From Desulfuromonadaceae bacterium GWB2_53_15 (GTDB lineage Bacteria > Desulfobacterota > Desulfuromonadia > Geobacterales > Pseudopelobacteraceae): 9,755 nucleotides of DNA. Of this stretch, positions 1-6,842 are shown one piece after another. Both the position numbers and the translations under genes were made by a program. Numbering within the stretch: the first letter of the stretch is position 1; every line of letters begins with the position of its first letter. The stretch lies in the NCBI GenBank assembly GCA_001824455.1, contig MHXL01000107.1:1-9755 (forward strand). The letters are read 5' to 3'. The notes under the pieces were generated by a model. The model was not told where the DNA came from. It ran no database searches and saw nothing but the letters and a program-made list of their open reading frames with translations.

Positions 1-2
1 TG

Positions 3-338
3 ATCCCCGGAGTGTCCCGCTCGGGTATCACCATCACTGCCGGATTGATGCTGGGCTTCACCCGCGAGACAGCCGCCCGTTTCTCCTTCCTGATCTCGCT
101 GCCTATCGTAGCCGGAGCCGCACTGCTAAAAACCCTGCATATCTTCAAGCACGGCATACCGGTTGGAGAAGGATGGCCGATGCTGGTGGGCATCGTCGCC
201 TCGACCATCACCGGCTACATCAGCGTAGCCTTCCTGCTTCGTTTTGTACAAAAAAGCAGCCTCGCTCCGTTTGTCTGGTATCGCGTTATCGTTGGCGGGG
301 GCTTGCTTATCGTTATTTTGTCCGGATTCAAGGGGTAA
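3..338 (+). CDS. uppP: Undecaprenyl-diphosphatase UppP (BacA), C-terminal part, 5' truncated by window edge
   Basis: This integral membrane enzyme removes a phosphate from undecaprenyl diphosphate, recycling the lipid carrier used for peptidoglycan and surface polysaccharides. The reading frame is open from base 3 and begins with IPGVSRSG, the PGxSRSG phosphatase motif of the UppP family. The segment TRETAARFSFLISLPIV follows, also typical of the family. Hydrophobic helices follow at about 82-150, 178-246 and 268-330 in base coordinates. About 111 residues are visible, so more than half of the usual roughly 265 residues lies upstream of the window. The GTG at 12 lies inside the catalytic motif and is not a real start. 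The protein ends normally at a TAA. Family assignment is firm from the motif and hydrophobic pattern; no regulation is visible because the 5' end is missing. Confidence 0.93.
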   Translation: MPGVSRSGITITAGLMLGFTRETAARFSFLISLPIVAGAALLKTLHIFKHGIPVGEGWPMLVGIVASTITGYISVAFLLRFVQKSSLAPFVWYRVIVGGGLLIVILSGFKG

Positions 339-347
339 TCACAGGAG

Positions 348-452
348 CGTGGGCATCCTGCCCGTGTTTCGAGCGGCTTCATGCTCGAATACGGTTTTGA
401 TTTTAAAGTCAATTCAAGCGCTACACCCGCTTGAAACTCAGGCTGAAAGCCT
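348..452. repeat. Cluster of four consecutive hairpins between uppP and radC
   Basis: Four inverted repeats follow one another in the spacer. GGGCA/TGCCC lies at 351-363 with a 3-nt loop and can be extended by weaker pairs from 348 to 366. TTCGAGC/GCTCGAA has arms at 368-374 and 383-389. TTCAAGCG/CGCTTGAA has arms at 413-420 and 428-435. AGGCT/AGCCT lies at 440-452 with a GAA loop. None is followed by a clear U-tract, so these do not look like a standard intrinsic terminator. They could be a small dispersed repeat element, a transcript-stabilising structure or a weak attenuator. The arms are seen directly; any function is inference. Confidence 0.6.
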
Positions 453-491
453 AAGCTCCTATTAAATGCAGAACAGTTTCGGAGGGACGGC

Positions 492-1181
492 ATGGCCGGT
501 AGCATCAGGGAATGGCCGCAGGACGAGCGGCCGCGGGAAAAGATGCTCAAACAGGGGGCCGCCAGCCTGAGCGACGCCGAGTTGCTGGCGCTGATCATCA
601 GGAGCGGAGACCCGTCCACCAAACAGAGTGCCATAGATCTGGGCCGCGAAATTATCACTAATTTCGGTTGTAACCTGCGCGAACTGGGTCATGCCGATAT
701 CGCCCAGATAATGGCCATCAAAGGGATGGGACTGGCCAAGGCAGCCGGCATCAAGGCTGCATTTACCCTGGCGGCCCGCTTCCAGGCCCGCAAGCTGGAA
801 CACCTTGACCGCTTCACCTCCCCCCAGCAGGTATTCGACTACTTCCACCATGAATTCCGTGACAGCCGCAAGGAATACTTCCTGATACTGCTCCTGGATG
901 GCAAGAATCGCATCATCCGGCGGGTACAGGTCTCTGAAGGCAGTCTTAACCAGAGCATTGTCCATCCCCGCGAGGTGTTCAATCCGGCGGTCAAGGAATC
1001 AGCGGCCGCCGTGATCCTGGTCCACAACCACCCCACCGGCGACCCCGCTCCCAGCGGCGAGGATATTGCTATCACGCGCAGACTGCGGGAAGCAGGCGAG
1101 ATCATGGGCATTAAAGTACTGGATCACATTATCGTTGGCGATGGGGAGTATCTGAGTTTCGTGGAGCGTGGCTTGCTTTAG
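492..1181 (+). CDS. radC: RadC family protein (JAB/MPN metalloprotease-like domain)
   Basis: The 229-residue product has the usual RadC length and layout. The N-terminal UPF0758-type region carries PREKMLKQGAASLSDAELLA at about residues 14-33. A helix-hairpin-helix-like stretch (IKGMGLAKAAGIKAA) spans about 76-90. The C-terminal JAB1/MPN/JAMM domain has the zinc motif HNHPTGDPAPSGEDI, with H178, H180, S188 and D191 as probable ligands or catalytic residues. The ATG at 492 is preceded by GGAGGG at 481-486 with 5 nt spacing, which fixes the start. RadC was once called a DNA-repair protein, but its biochemical role is unsettled, and relatives often occur with mobile DNA. The gene stands alone: a hairpin cluster lies upstream and an inverted-repeat element directly downstream. 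All key residues are present and nothing suggests a broken gene. Confidence 0.95.
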   Translation: MAGSIREWPQDERPREKMLKQGAASLSDAELLALIIRSGDPSTKQSAIDLGREIITNFGCNLRELGHADIAQIMAIKGMGLAKAAGIKAAFTLAARFQARKLEHLDRFTSPQQVFDYFHHEFRDSRKEYFLILLLDGKNRIIRRVQVSEGSLNQSIVHPREVFNPAVKESAAAVILVHNHPTGDPAPSGEDIAITRRLREAGEIMGIKVLDHIIVGDGEYLSFVERGLL

Positions 1182-1196
1182 TAAGTTAGAACATTT

Positions 1197-1297
1197 AAAA
1201 CCAACCCCCCTCAGTCCCCCCTTATCAGGGGGGGAAGCCTTGAAGTCTCCCCTGATAAGGACCCTCCGGGGCCTAAAGGGAGATTTAGAGGGGTTTG
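1197..1297. repeat. MITE/REP-like palindromic repeat element downstream of radC
   Basis: A C-rich left end (CAACCCCCCTCAGTCCCCCC from 1202) faces a G-rich right end (AGGGAGATTTAGAGGGGTTT to 1296) as an imperfect terminal inverted repeat. Inside is a perfect 12-bp inverted repeat, CCTTATCAGGGG at 1220-1231 and CCCCTGATAAGG at 1249-1260. The element is about 100 bp, non-coding, and could fold into one long structure. It resembles the C-rich/G-rich intergenic repeats scattered through many environmental bacterial genomes. Its multicopy nature is inferred and was not checked. It may also act as a transcription end for radC. Confidence 0.65.
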
Positions 1298-1358
1298 ATG
1301 CGAAAGAATAGGAGTTACAAGGTACTAGGTTAATATAATTATAATCGGGGAGGGGACT

Positions 1359-1673
1359 GTGGCCAGTGAGGAAGTTGACATTCAAGCCGGATTAAGCCTA
1401 ATTCGCAGGCGGCGCTGGTATGTGTGGATGGTTATTCTGGTCTACTTTCCGGCAACATGGTTAACGCTTGAGCTGACGCAGTCATACCGCAGTACCGGTG
1501 TCGTGTTTGGCGTATGGTTCGTTTTTCTTTGTGCCACCATTACCTTGTATGGCGTTATCCGCTGCCCCCAGTGCGGAAAGTATTTCCACATGCGCAACTC
1601 AACCCTTTCCTTTGCCCGCAGCTGCCGGCACTGCGGACTGACCCTCAAGGGGGAAAATGCACCTGCCAAATAG
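1359..1673 (+). CDS. Small membrane protein with C-terminal zinc ribbon (hypothetical)
   Basis: I do not recognise this 104-residue protein as a named family. It has a short basic N-terminal segment (IRRRRW at 15-20) and two probable membrane helices at about 21-40 and 46-67. A cytoplasmic zinc-ribbon-like tail follows, with paired CPQC (C69, C72) and CRHC (C89, C92). The start is a GTG preceded by GGGGAGGGG (1347-1355) at good spacing. Two overlapping TATAAT hexamers (1334-1345) lie upstream, but they are too close to the ribosome site for a normal leader and have no good -35 box. The stop is 3 bp from the convergent stop of the chemotaxis-like gene, so it is not part of that operon. A two-helix anchor plus a zinc ribbon suggests a structural or regulatory membrane protein; function is unknown. 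Confidence 0.75.
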   Translation: MASEEVDIQAGLSLIRRRRWYVWMVILVYFPATWLTLELTQSYRSTGVVFGVWFVFLCATITLYGVIRCPQCGKYFHMRNSTLSFARSCRHCGLTLKGENAPAK

Positions 1674-1676
1674 CTC

Positions 1677-3281
1677 TTACACCGCTCCCAGCTGAAATTT
1701 ATTGACGGTGGCCGTGAGCTTGTTGACCTGCTGGGCCAGATTCTGCGCGGCATGCGATGATTCCAAGGCGCTTTCTGCGTTCTGGTTCGTCACGATATTA
1801 AGCTGTTCAACGGTCTGGCTGATCTGATCAAACCCGCTGGCCTGTTCCTGACTGGCACGAGTGATTTTGTCCGTCAGTATGCCGATTGTTCGTGCGCCGT
1901 CAACAGCCCCTGCCAGATTCGCATCGATTTCTTTTGAGAGCGTGTCCCCGCTGCGGGCCAGTTTCACCGATGACTGGATCATCACCTCAATACGTTTGGC
2001 GGCATCGGTAGAACGTTTGGCCAGGACGTGAATATCCTCGGTTACTACCTTGAAATCATTTCCTGCCCCTTCAACATGCGCAGCTTCAATGGCAGCGTTC
2101 ACGCCTAAAAGGTTCGACATCATCGCCACATTGTCAAGATCCTCGATGAGATACTGGAAATCGTCCTTCAGTCGAGCTGTTTCCTCCGGTTCCAGCGTGG
2201 CGATGATCGGGGCTATACGAACATTGAGTTCCTCAAGCCGCCCGACAACATCTTTGCACTGCTGCGAGAGTCTTCTGATCTCGGACGCCACAACTCCGAA
2301 ACCACCGGCTGAAGTGCGCATCCGGACAGCCTTGGCGGATGCCCCCGATGATAATGCATCGGTTTCCTTCGCTATGGTATCAATCTCCTGAATGATGGAG
2401 GCCGTATTTTCAGCAGAGCCGCGAATCTCACCCATCGCCTCCAGCATCCGTCCCATGTTCTCTTTGGCCTTTGCTATCAAATCAGTGGCGGACTGAGCGC
2501 TGCACTGGGCTTCAACGGTGTTTTGGGCGCTTTTTGCAGAGCTCTCCGATATGCGCGCCATGTTGACAGCTGTTTCCGAGAGCTGATGTCCCTGCTCGGT
2601 CGCACCGTTCGAGACGACTTCGCTGCTTTGCGTTATACGCTTGCCCACATCTGACACCAGGTCAACGGTTTCCACTACCTGGGAGATCGCTGAATGGAGG
2701 GATTCGGCCGTGGTGTTCATCGCCTTTTTGATGACGGCATGCTCACCGCGGTACTTGCCGAGCATGCGGGCGCTCAGATCGTACCCTGCCAAGCGCCCCA
2801 ACACGGCGCTGGCTTCGCTGACCGGATCAATAACCGCATCCAGGGTTCCATTCACACCGCTGATCAGGTCGCGCCAGATACCTTCAAAATCCCAGTCATT
2901 GCCGCGGGTGCGCAAGCGCCCATCCTGGATGTTACCAATCAGGTGCTGGGTTTCATGGTGCATGCCGTAGAGGGTGGCCAACAGCGAATTGAGATTGCGC
3001 TTGATGTCGTTGTATTCTCCCTTGTAATCGTCAATCACAAAGGGTGGGATCCGTCCATGGGCAATCTCGGCAATGGCTCCGGCAGCAAGGTGCAGTGGCG
3101 CAACCAGGTGGTCCAGCATTTGGTTTACCAACGCAATCAGCTCGGCATCGGCACCCTGGAATGCATCCGGATTGCCCCGAGTTCCCAGTTCACCGTTCAT
3201 CATCGCTTCGGCCAGGCGCTGAATCTCTTCGTAGGCGGTCGTCGGAGTAGTAGTAACACTAGGTGAGGATGTGTCGTTCAT
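1677..3281 (-). CDS. Soluble methyl-accepting chemotaxis-like protein with four HAMP-like units and a duplicated, degenerate tip
   Basis: This is a 534-residue protein with no membrane helix or signal peptide, so it should be cytoplasmic. Residues about 18-195 form HAMP-like units. A two-unit module is repeated: GELGTRGN (30-37) recurs as GRLRTRGN (121-128), and PL (62-63) matches PV (153-154), both at a 91-residue period. Residues about 195-530 form a long coiled-coil receptor signalling region. The conserved hairpin-tip segment appears twice, at about 300-341 and 382-423, aligned without gaps at an 82-residue period. Both copies are altered. The second keeps VNAAIEAA but has H402 and G405 where receptors normally have the conserved Arg and second Glu; the first has GASAKA in place of NAAxEA. 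The start has AGGGAG 7 nt upstream and overlaps the protease stop by ATGA. It is the last gene of the hydrogenase operon, which suggests it reads out H2 or redox state. Whether it still binds CheA/CheW is doubtful. Confidence 0.88.
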   Translation of the reverse strand: MNDTSSPSVTTTPTTAYEEIQRLAEAMMNGELGTRGNPDAFQGADAELIALVNQMLDHLVAPLHLAAGAIAEIAHGRIPPFVIDDYKGEYNDIKRNLNSLLATLYGMHHETQHLIGNIQDGRLRTRGNDWDFEGIWRDLISGVNGTLDAVIDPVSEASAVLGRLAGYDLSARMLGKYRGEHAVIKKAMNTTAESLHSAISQVVETVDLVSDVGKRITQSSEVVSNGATEQGHQLSETAVNMARISESSAKSAQNTVEAQCSAQSATDLIAKAKENMGRMLEAMGEIRGSAENTASIIQEIDTIAKETDALSSGASAKAVRMRTSAGGFGVVASEIRRLSQQCKDVVGRLEELNVRIAPIIATLEPEETARLKDDFQYLIEDLDNVAMMSNLLGVNAAIEAAHVEGAGNDFKVVTEDIHVLAKRSTDAAKRIEVMIQSSVKLARSGDTLSKEIDANLAGAVDGARTIGILTDKITRASQEQASGFDQISQTVEQLNIVTNQNAESALESSHAAQNLAQQVNKLTATVNKFQLGAV

Positions 3282-3799
3282 GTCAGGGCTCCCTGTGATA
3301 CGTGAGCAGTTTTCTGGATTAGGAGTACCGCATCGTCGATGGCAGCTGCGGTTTCCGGCGTCATGGCGTCTCTTGTCAGATTGAAACAGCGCCCCTCTAT
3401 GCCGACCAGCAAAATACGTTGGGGCAGTTTTTCCGGGTACAACAGTTTGCCGATTTCTATCGTTTCCTTCAGGCCGATGTCATGACCGGACAGGGCACCC
3501 GCCCCCAGGACCGGCAGTTCATCCCAGGGGATGCAGTGGATCGTTCCGGCTGGGGCGCCGAACTGTACCGCATCCACCACAATCATGACCCCTTCCTCGC
3601 CGGTCAAACGATCCAGAAGAGCAATTCCGCCAACAGCCGCATATTCCAGCCTGACCGTACCCGGCAGTGACGTGCGCTGCAAACGCAGAAAGACCTCATG
3701 TCCGGCGGCATCGTCCGCCACCAGGTCGTTGCCGATGCAGACAATCAGTATTTTATCGGTTTTTTGAGGCACTACTGGGTTCTTATGTTCATCCGGCAT
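3278..3799 (-). CDS. [NiFe]-hydrogenase maturation protease, HybD/HyaD family
   Basis: This endopeptidase removes the C-terminal extension of the hydrogenase large subunit after nickel is inserted, closing the active site. The 173-residue product has the family pattern. The N-terminal strand is LIVCIGNDLVADDAAGHEVF (residues 18-37), with D30 in the position of the first metal-sensing acid. VVDAVQFG supplies D76 and SGHDIG supplies H106. These three match the nickel-recognition triad of HybD-type proteases, with Asp in place of the Glu seen in E. coli HybD. The likely substrate is encoded three genes upstream and still carries its C-terminal tail. The ATG at 3799 overlaps the preceding gene by 28 nt and has no strong Shine-Dalgarno, which suggests translational coupling. 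The stop overlaps the next start (ATGA). Confidence 0.93.
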   Translation of the reverse strand: MPDEHKNPVVPQKTDKILIVCIGNDLVADDAAGHEVFLRLQRTSLPGTVRLEYAAVGGIALLDRLTGEEGVMIVVDAVQFGAPAGTIHCIPWDELPVLGAGALSGHDIGLKETIEIGKLLYPEKLPQRILLVGIEGRCFNLTRDAMTPETAAAIDDAVLLIQKTAHVSQGALT

Positions 3800-4233
3800 T
3801 GGGCGCCGTCACAGGAGATGTTTTCTGTCTTGACAGGACGGCAGATCAGCTCATTAACAATCCCGTCGAAATACGCGTGGAACAAACGGCACAAGGCCGT
3901 ACCGGTCTGCAATCCTCGCAGGGCGCAGACCTCACGCAGGGCGCAACGGTCAAAGACAAGTTTCGCTTGATCCCCTGCACCTTCCAGTGAAAAGACAAAG
4001 CCGGCCTTCATGCGGGCCGCAAGTACTCCGAGCGCCTCCTTGATGGAGGGATTGCCGAGATTGACCGGAAGTTTCTGCGCCATTTCACGGCCGGCAATTC
4101 TTCCAACCGGGGCCGTGGCCCCACCCATAATATTGTCAATGGTGGAGGCAAAGATATCCATCAGGAACGATACTTCATTCAGAGCCGTGGTGTGGTCCTC
4201 CAGAGTCGTTTCCATACCGGCCGGAACATTCAT
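3772..4233 (-). CDS. V4R-like small-molecule-binding domain protein B
   Basis: This 153-residue soluble protein ends like a V4R (4-vinyl reductase/hydrocarbon-binding) domain: FDRCALR (94-100), a G-x7-C element ending at C115, and ENISCDGAQCRMNI (137-150). It has six cysteines: C97, C103, C115, C131, C141 and C146. It is a paralogue of protein A at the head of the operon. C97, C115 and C146 have exactly the same spacing as C106, C124 and C155 there, and E137 matches E146. The start is the ATG at 4233, in an ATGA overlap with the ferredoxin stop and with GGAG 8 nt upstream. A longer frame open to 4380 would run through the ferredoxin cysteine region and was rejected. V4R domains bind small ligands or metals in various sensors; the ligand here is unknown. 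Possible roles are sensing, cluster or metal handling, or chaperoning the hydrogenase. Confidence 0.8.
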   Translation of the reverse strand: MNVPAGMETTLEDHTTALNEVSFLMDIFASTIDNIMGGATAPVGRIAGREMAQKLPVNLGNPSIKEALGVLAARMKAGFVFSLEGAGDQAKLVFDRCALREVCALRGLQTGTALCRLFHAYFDGIVNELICRPVKTENISCDGAQCRMNIRTQ

Positions 4234-4487
4234 ATGGTTTTCTCCATCTTCTTGCAGAAAGCAAGATCGCGGTAAAAGTTTTTGACGACGTGGTAATTGG
4301 CATGGGTAATGGCCCCGGATGGGCAGATGTAAGCGCAACTCAGGCAGGCAATACAATCTTCCGCATGCTTGACCACACACAACCGCTTCTCTTCATCGAA
4401 TTCGAACACCTTGGTCGGGCAGACGTCAACGCACATCTGACAACCACGGCAAGCCTGTTCGTGAACCGCAATCTCTAGCTCTTGCAT
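4230..4487 (-). CDS. 2[4Fe-4S] ferredoxin, hydrogenase electron-transfer partner
   Basis: This 85-residue protein has two classical cluster motifs: C13-x2-C16-x2-C19-x3-C23-P and C45-x2-C48-x2-C51-x3-C55-P. The arrangement is that of a bacterial-type ferredoxin carrying two [4Fe-4S] clusters. There is an extra Cys (C37) between the motifs and a basic tail of about 29 residues. I place the start at the ATG at 4487, which overlaps the large-subunit stop as TAATG and sits 8 nt from GGAGG. The in-frame ATG at 4493 is only 2 nt from that site. Because it directly follows the hydrogenase large subunit and no other redox subunit is nearby, it probably passes electrons to or from the hydrogenase. It could instead be a built-in subunit of the complex. 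Confidence 0.93.
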   Translation of the reverse strand: MQELEIAVHEQACRGCQMCVDVCPTKVFEFDEEKRLCVVKHAEDCIACLSCAYICPSGAITHANYHVVKNFYRDLAFCKKMEKTI

Positions 4488-5911
4488 TAGCATAGCCTCC
4501 GAATGGTCTGCACAAGCGAGCCGCCGCGGGTGACGGCAACCTCCATAGGCATGGTGCCTAGTGCATGGGTGGCGCAGGAAAGGCAGGGATCATAACAGCG
4601 AATGCCGAATTCAACTGCATTGAGCAGCGCCTGGTCGTCCGGGCGGTTGATAACATGGGAAATGGCAGCTTGGGCGACGGTCTTGTTGATCAGGGCATAG
4701 TTCTGCTGGGTCGCCACAATCAGATTTGCCGCCCTGACAATCCCGTTTTCATCGATTTCGTAATCGTGAATCAAGGTTCCCCGGGCGGCTTCCACATGTC
4801 CCACACCGCGGCCGCCGGGGAATTTGACCGGCACACGGGTTTCTCCGTGGATTTCCGGCATGGAAAGGATCTTGCGAGCCCGTTCGGCAAAATATACCAG
4901 TTCGATCAAACGGGTATAGGACTGCATGACATTGGCATGGCACGGCCGGCCAATGGTCCGGATGAATTCTTCCCTTTCGCGATCCGCTTCAGGAGTGCCG
5001 TAGCGCTCCGTCGCATTAAAACGGGCCAGCGGTCCTACACGGTAATCGTGACGCTCGTTTTCATGAAGCACCGCCACCTGTTTCATATATGACCAGTCCA
5101 GGACCGATTCAGACAAATGCTGATCATAATCACGGGTGGGGAATTGCAGGATCTTGTTACCTTCCTTGTCAACGGCCCTGATTTCACCATTCAGCATATC
5201 TATCGTACCGTCAGGTTGCACCGTCCCGACACTCCAGGCCGGCACAACCCAATCAGAGAGCATTGCCGGATGTTTTTCGATCTGCTTCATCAGAAGCTGC
5301 TTGACTACAGGCATGAGTTCCAGCGACAGCGTCAACGCCTCATCAGTCAATTCCCGTAACTGGCGTTCATTGTCACTATCGAGAACAAAAGCTATCCCGC
5401 CGGCAACCGAGGTGACCGGGTGGGTTCCGCGACCGCCAACAATTTCATTGATTTTCTGACCAATGGAACGGCAGCGAAGCGCTTTTTTAGCGATCTCCGG
5501 CACTGCCTGCACCACGCCGACTACATTACGGATAGCGGGATCGGCATCCAGTCCCAGCACCAGATCCGGCCCCTGCAGCACAAACAGGGAAAGGCAGTGG
5601 GAGTGGATCAGGTGCCCCATGTACATCAGCTCCCGCAACAGCACCGCGGCAGGCGGTGCTGTAACTCCGGCAGCGTTGTCCAGGGCGTTGGAGGCTGCCA
5701 GATGGTGGGCCGTAGGGCAGACACCGCAGATGCGGGCGGTAATCAGCGGCATCCGGTCGGCATCCATACCGGTCAGGATCTTCTCGAAGCCCCGCAGTTC
5801 GTTAACCACCAGTCCGGCTGACTCCAGTTGGCCATCGTCGGTCAGGTTTATGAATACCTTGGCGTGCCCCTCGATCCTGGTGACAGGGTCAATGGTTATG
5901 GTCTTGTTCAT
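4487..5911 (-). CDS. [NiFe]-hydrogenase large subunit, group 3-like (cytoplasmic)
   Basis: This is the catalytic subunit that binds the NiFe(CN)2CO centre and interconverts H2 with protons and electrons. Numbered from the ATG at 5911 (474 residues), it opens with DPVTRIEGH (8-16), including the conserved Glu14. The first nickel motif is RICGVCPTAHH, with C62 and C65. The second is DPCLSCATH (441-449), with C443 and C446. The 25 residues after H449 form the extension expected to be cut off by the maturation protease encoded downstream. The sequence style is nearest the Mvh/Hox-type cytoplasmic enzymes; the exact subgroup is not certain by eye. The start at 5911 is preferred over in-frame ATGs at 5929 and 5917 because GAGGAAAGGA precedes it at 6 nt. 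It overlaps the small-subunit stop by 23 nt. All active-site residues are intact. Confidence 0.96.
   Translation of the reverse strand: MNKTITIDPVTRIEGHAKVFINLTDDGQLESAGLVVNELRGFEKILTGMDADRMPLITARICGVCPTAHHLAASNALDNAAGVTAPPAAVLLRELMYMGHLIHSHCLSLFVLQGPDLVLGLDADPAIRNVVGVVQAVPEIAKKALRCRSIGQKINEIVGGRGTHPVTSVAGGIAFVLDSDNERQLRELTDEALTLSLELMPVVKQLLMKQIEKHPAMLSDWVVPAWSVGTVQPDGTIDMLNGEIRAVDKEGNKILQFPTRDYDQHLSESVLDWSYMKQVAVLHENERHDYRVGPLARFNATERYGTPEADREREEFIRTIGRPCHANVMQSYTRLIELVYFAERARKILSMPEIHGETRVPVKFPGGRGVGHVEAARGTLIHDYEIDENGIVRAANLIVATQQNYALINKTVAQAAISHVINRPDDQALLNAVEFGIRCYDPCLSCATHALGTMPMEVAVTRGGSLVQTIRRLC
4496..4500 (-). promoter_or_regulatory. Ribosome-binding site that decides the ferredoxin start
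   Basis: GGAGG lies 8 nt from the ATG at 4487 but only 2 nt from the ATG at 4493, which supports the shorter product. The site lies inside the last codons of the large-subunit gene. Confidence 0.7.
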
Positions 5912-6842
5912 AATCATTCCTTTCCTCATCGGTCCATTTTTGGATCAGGAAAGTCCGTTTCTCTCCGATCATCGGGCTTGCCATGGTGTAGGAATAATGG
6001 GTCTTGGAGGTCTTTTCAACCTCCCTGACGATCACTTCTTTAGGGATTTTGGTCAGACGCGACATCCGTTCGGCAATTTCCGTACGAATATCGCGGTTCG
6101 GCTCGGTCAGGACCTGAACGGTTGCACCGGCGCAGCCGGTACAGGTCACACCGTTCTGTGGACAAGGGGCCATGCAGCGGTCAAGCGTTACCGATCCCAT
6201 GCAGAGATAACCCTGGCTCAACAGGCATTGCTCACGGTCAGGCACCCCCTCGGAATTTTTCTTGATCCGGTCAACATCTGTTTTTTCCATGCGGCGCTTG
6301 CAGCGGGCGCAGACCGACTCGCCCGTTGCCGTACGAGGGGAACGACCTTCCAGAATCGCCAGGAGGGCATCAAAAACAAAGGCCGGATGGGGAGGACAGC
6401 CGGGGAGATAAAGATCAACATCGATGGCGTTGTCCAATGGCGTGACGCTCCGCTCCAGCTTGGAGATCTTGTCGCTGTGCGGACAGGCCGTAGTAATGGT
6501 GGTTTTGTTGTTGACGTACACTGAGTCGAAAAGATCCTGGCAGGTGTGGACGTTACCGGCGCCGGCAATGCCCCCGTATACTGCGCAAGACCCCCAGGCA
6601 ATGACAATATCGCAGCTCCTGCGCATCTCAATGGCGGCATGGCGGTCATGCTCCGAACGGATCGCACCGGATATGAGCCCGAGGGTCGCATGAGGATAAT
6701 CCTTGATATCGGTCAGAACCGGACAGCGCTGAATATTGACTGACTCAAGAACGGCAAGCAGTTTTTCGTGCAGATCTATGATGGCGATATGGCAGCCGGA
6801 GCAGTCGCTCAACCATTCAATATTGACAGGTACGGAGCTCAC
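5889..6842 (-). CDS. [NiFe]-hydrogenase small subunit, MvhG/HoxY-like with three Fe-S clusters
   Basis: This electron-transfer subunit partners the large subunit. The 317-residue protein has the proximal-cluster cysteines C14 and C17 (SDCSGCH), C86 (WGSCAVYGG) and C149 (PGCPPHP). Eight further cysteines follow: C178, C181, C206, C214, C223, C227, C234 and C237. Their spacing resembles MvhG/FrhG-type subunits and would hold two more [4Fe-4S] clusters. Many HoxY proteins stop after the proximal cluster, so this form is the longer type. There is no twin-arginine signal peptide, which supports a cytoplasmic enzyme. Translation starts at a GTG that overlaps the stop of protein A (GTGA). The roughly 80-residue tail after the last cysteine is charged and I could not assign it to a domain. 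Confidence 0.95.
   Translation of the reverse strand: MSSVPVNIEWLSDCSGCHIAIIDLHEKLLAVLESVNIQRCPVLTDIKDYPHATLGLISGAIRSEHDRHAAIEMRRSCDIVIAWGSCAVYGGIAGAGNVHTCQDLFDSVYVNNKTTITTACPHSDKISKLERSVTPLDNAIDVDLYLPGCPPHPAFVFDALLAILEGRSPRTATGESVCARCKRRMEKTDVDRIKKNSEGVPDREQCLLSQGYLCMGSVTLDRCMAPCPQNGVTCTGCAGATVQVLTEPNRDIRTEIAERMSRLTKIPKEVIVREVEKTSKTHYSYTMASPMIGEKRTFLIQKWTDEERNDYEQDHNH
5918..5927 (-). promoter_or_regulatory. Ribosome-binding site that decides the large-subunit start
   Basis: GAGGAAAGGA lies 6 nt before the ATG at 5911 and covers the region of the upstream in-frame ATGs. The 5911 start is therefore the best supported, and it gives the expected short N-terminus before DPVTRIEGH. Confidence 0.7.

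Noticed and set aside
348..452. Hairpin cluster as a CRISPR array
   Set aside because: The four stems differ in sequence, and there are no repeated units or spacers of constant length.
1334..1345. Two overlapping TATAAT boxes as promoter of the zinc-ribbon gene
   Set aside because: There is no good -35 box, and the start of transcription would fall on the ribosome-binding site. The boxes may be chance in an AT-rich stretch.
3772..4380. Longer version of the V4R-like protein B starting at 4380
   Set aside because: The extra part is an out-of-frame reading of the ferredoxin gene. The ATG at 4233 has a ribosome site and an ATGA overlap.
5463..6524. Plus-strand open frame of 353 codons opposite the hydrogenase genes
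   Set aside because: It is antisense to two hydrogenase subunits with all motifs intact. Its translation shows no family pattern, and it reflects high-GC codon bias.
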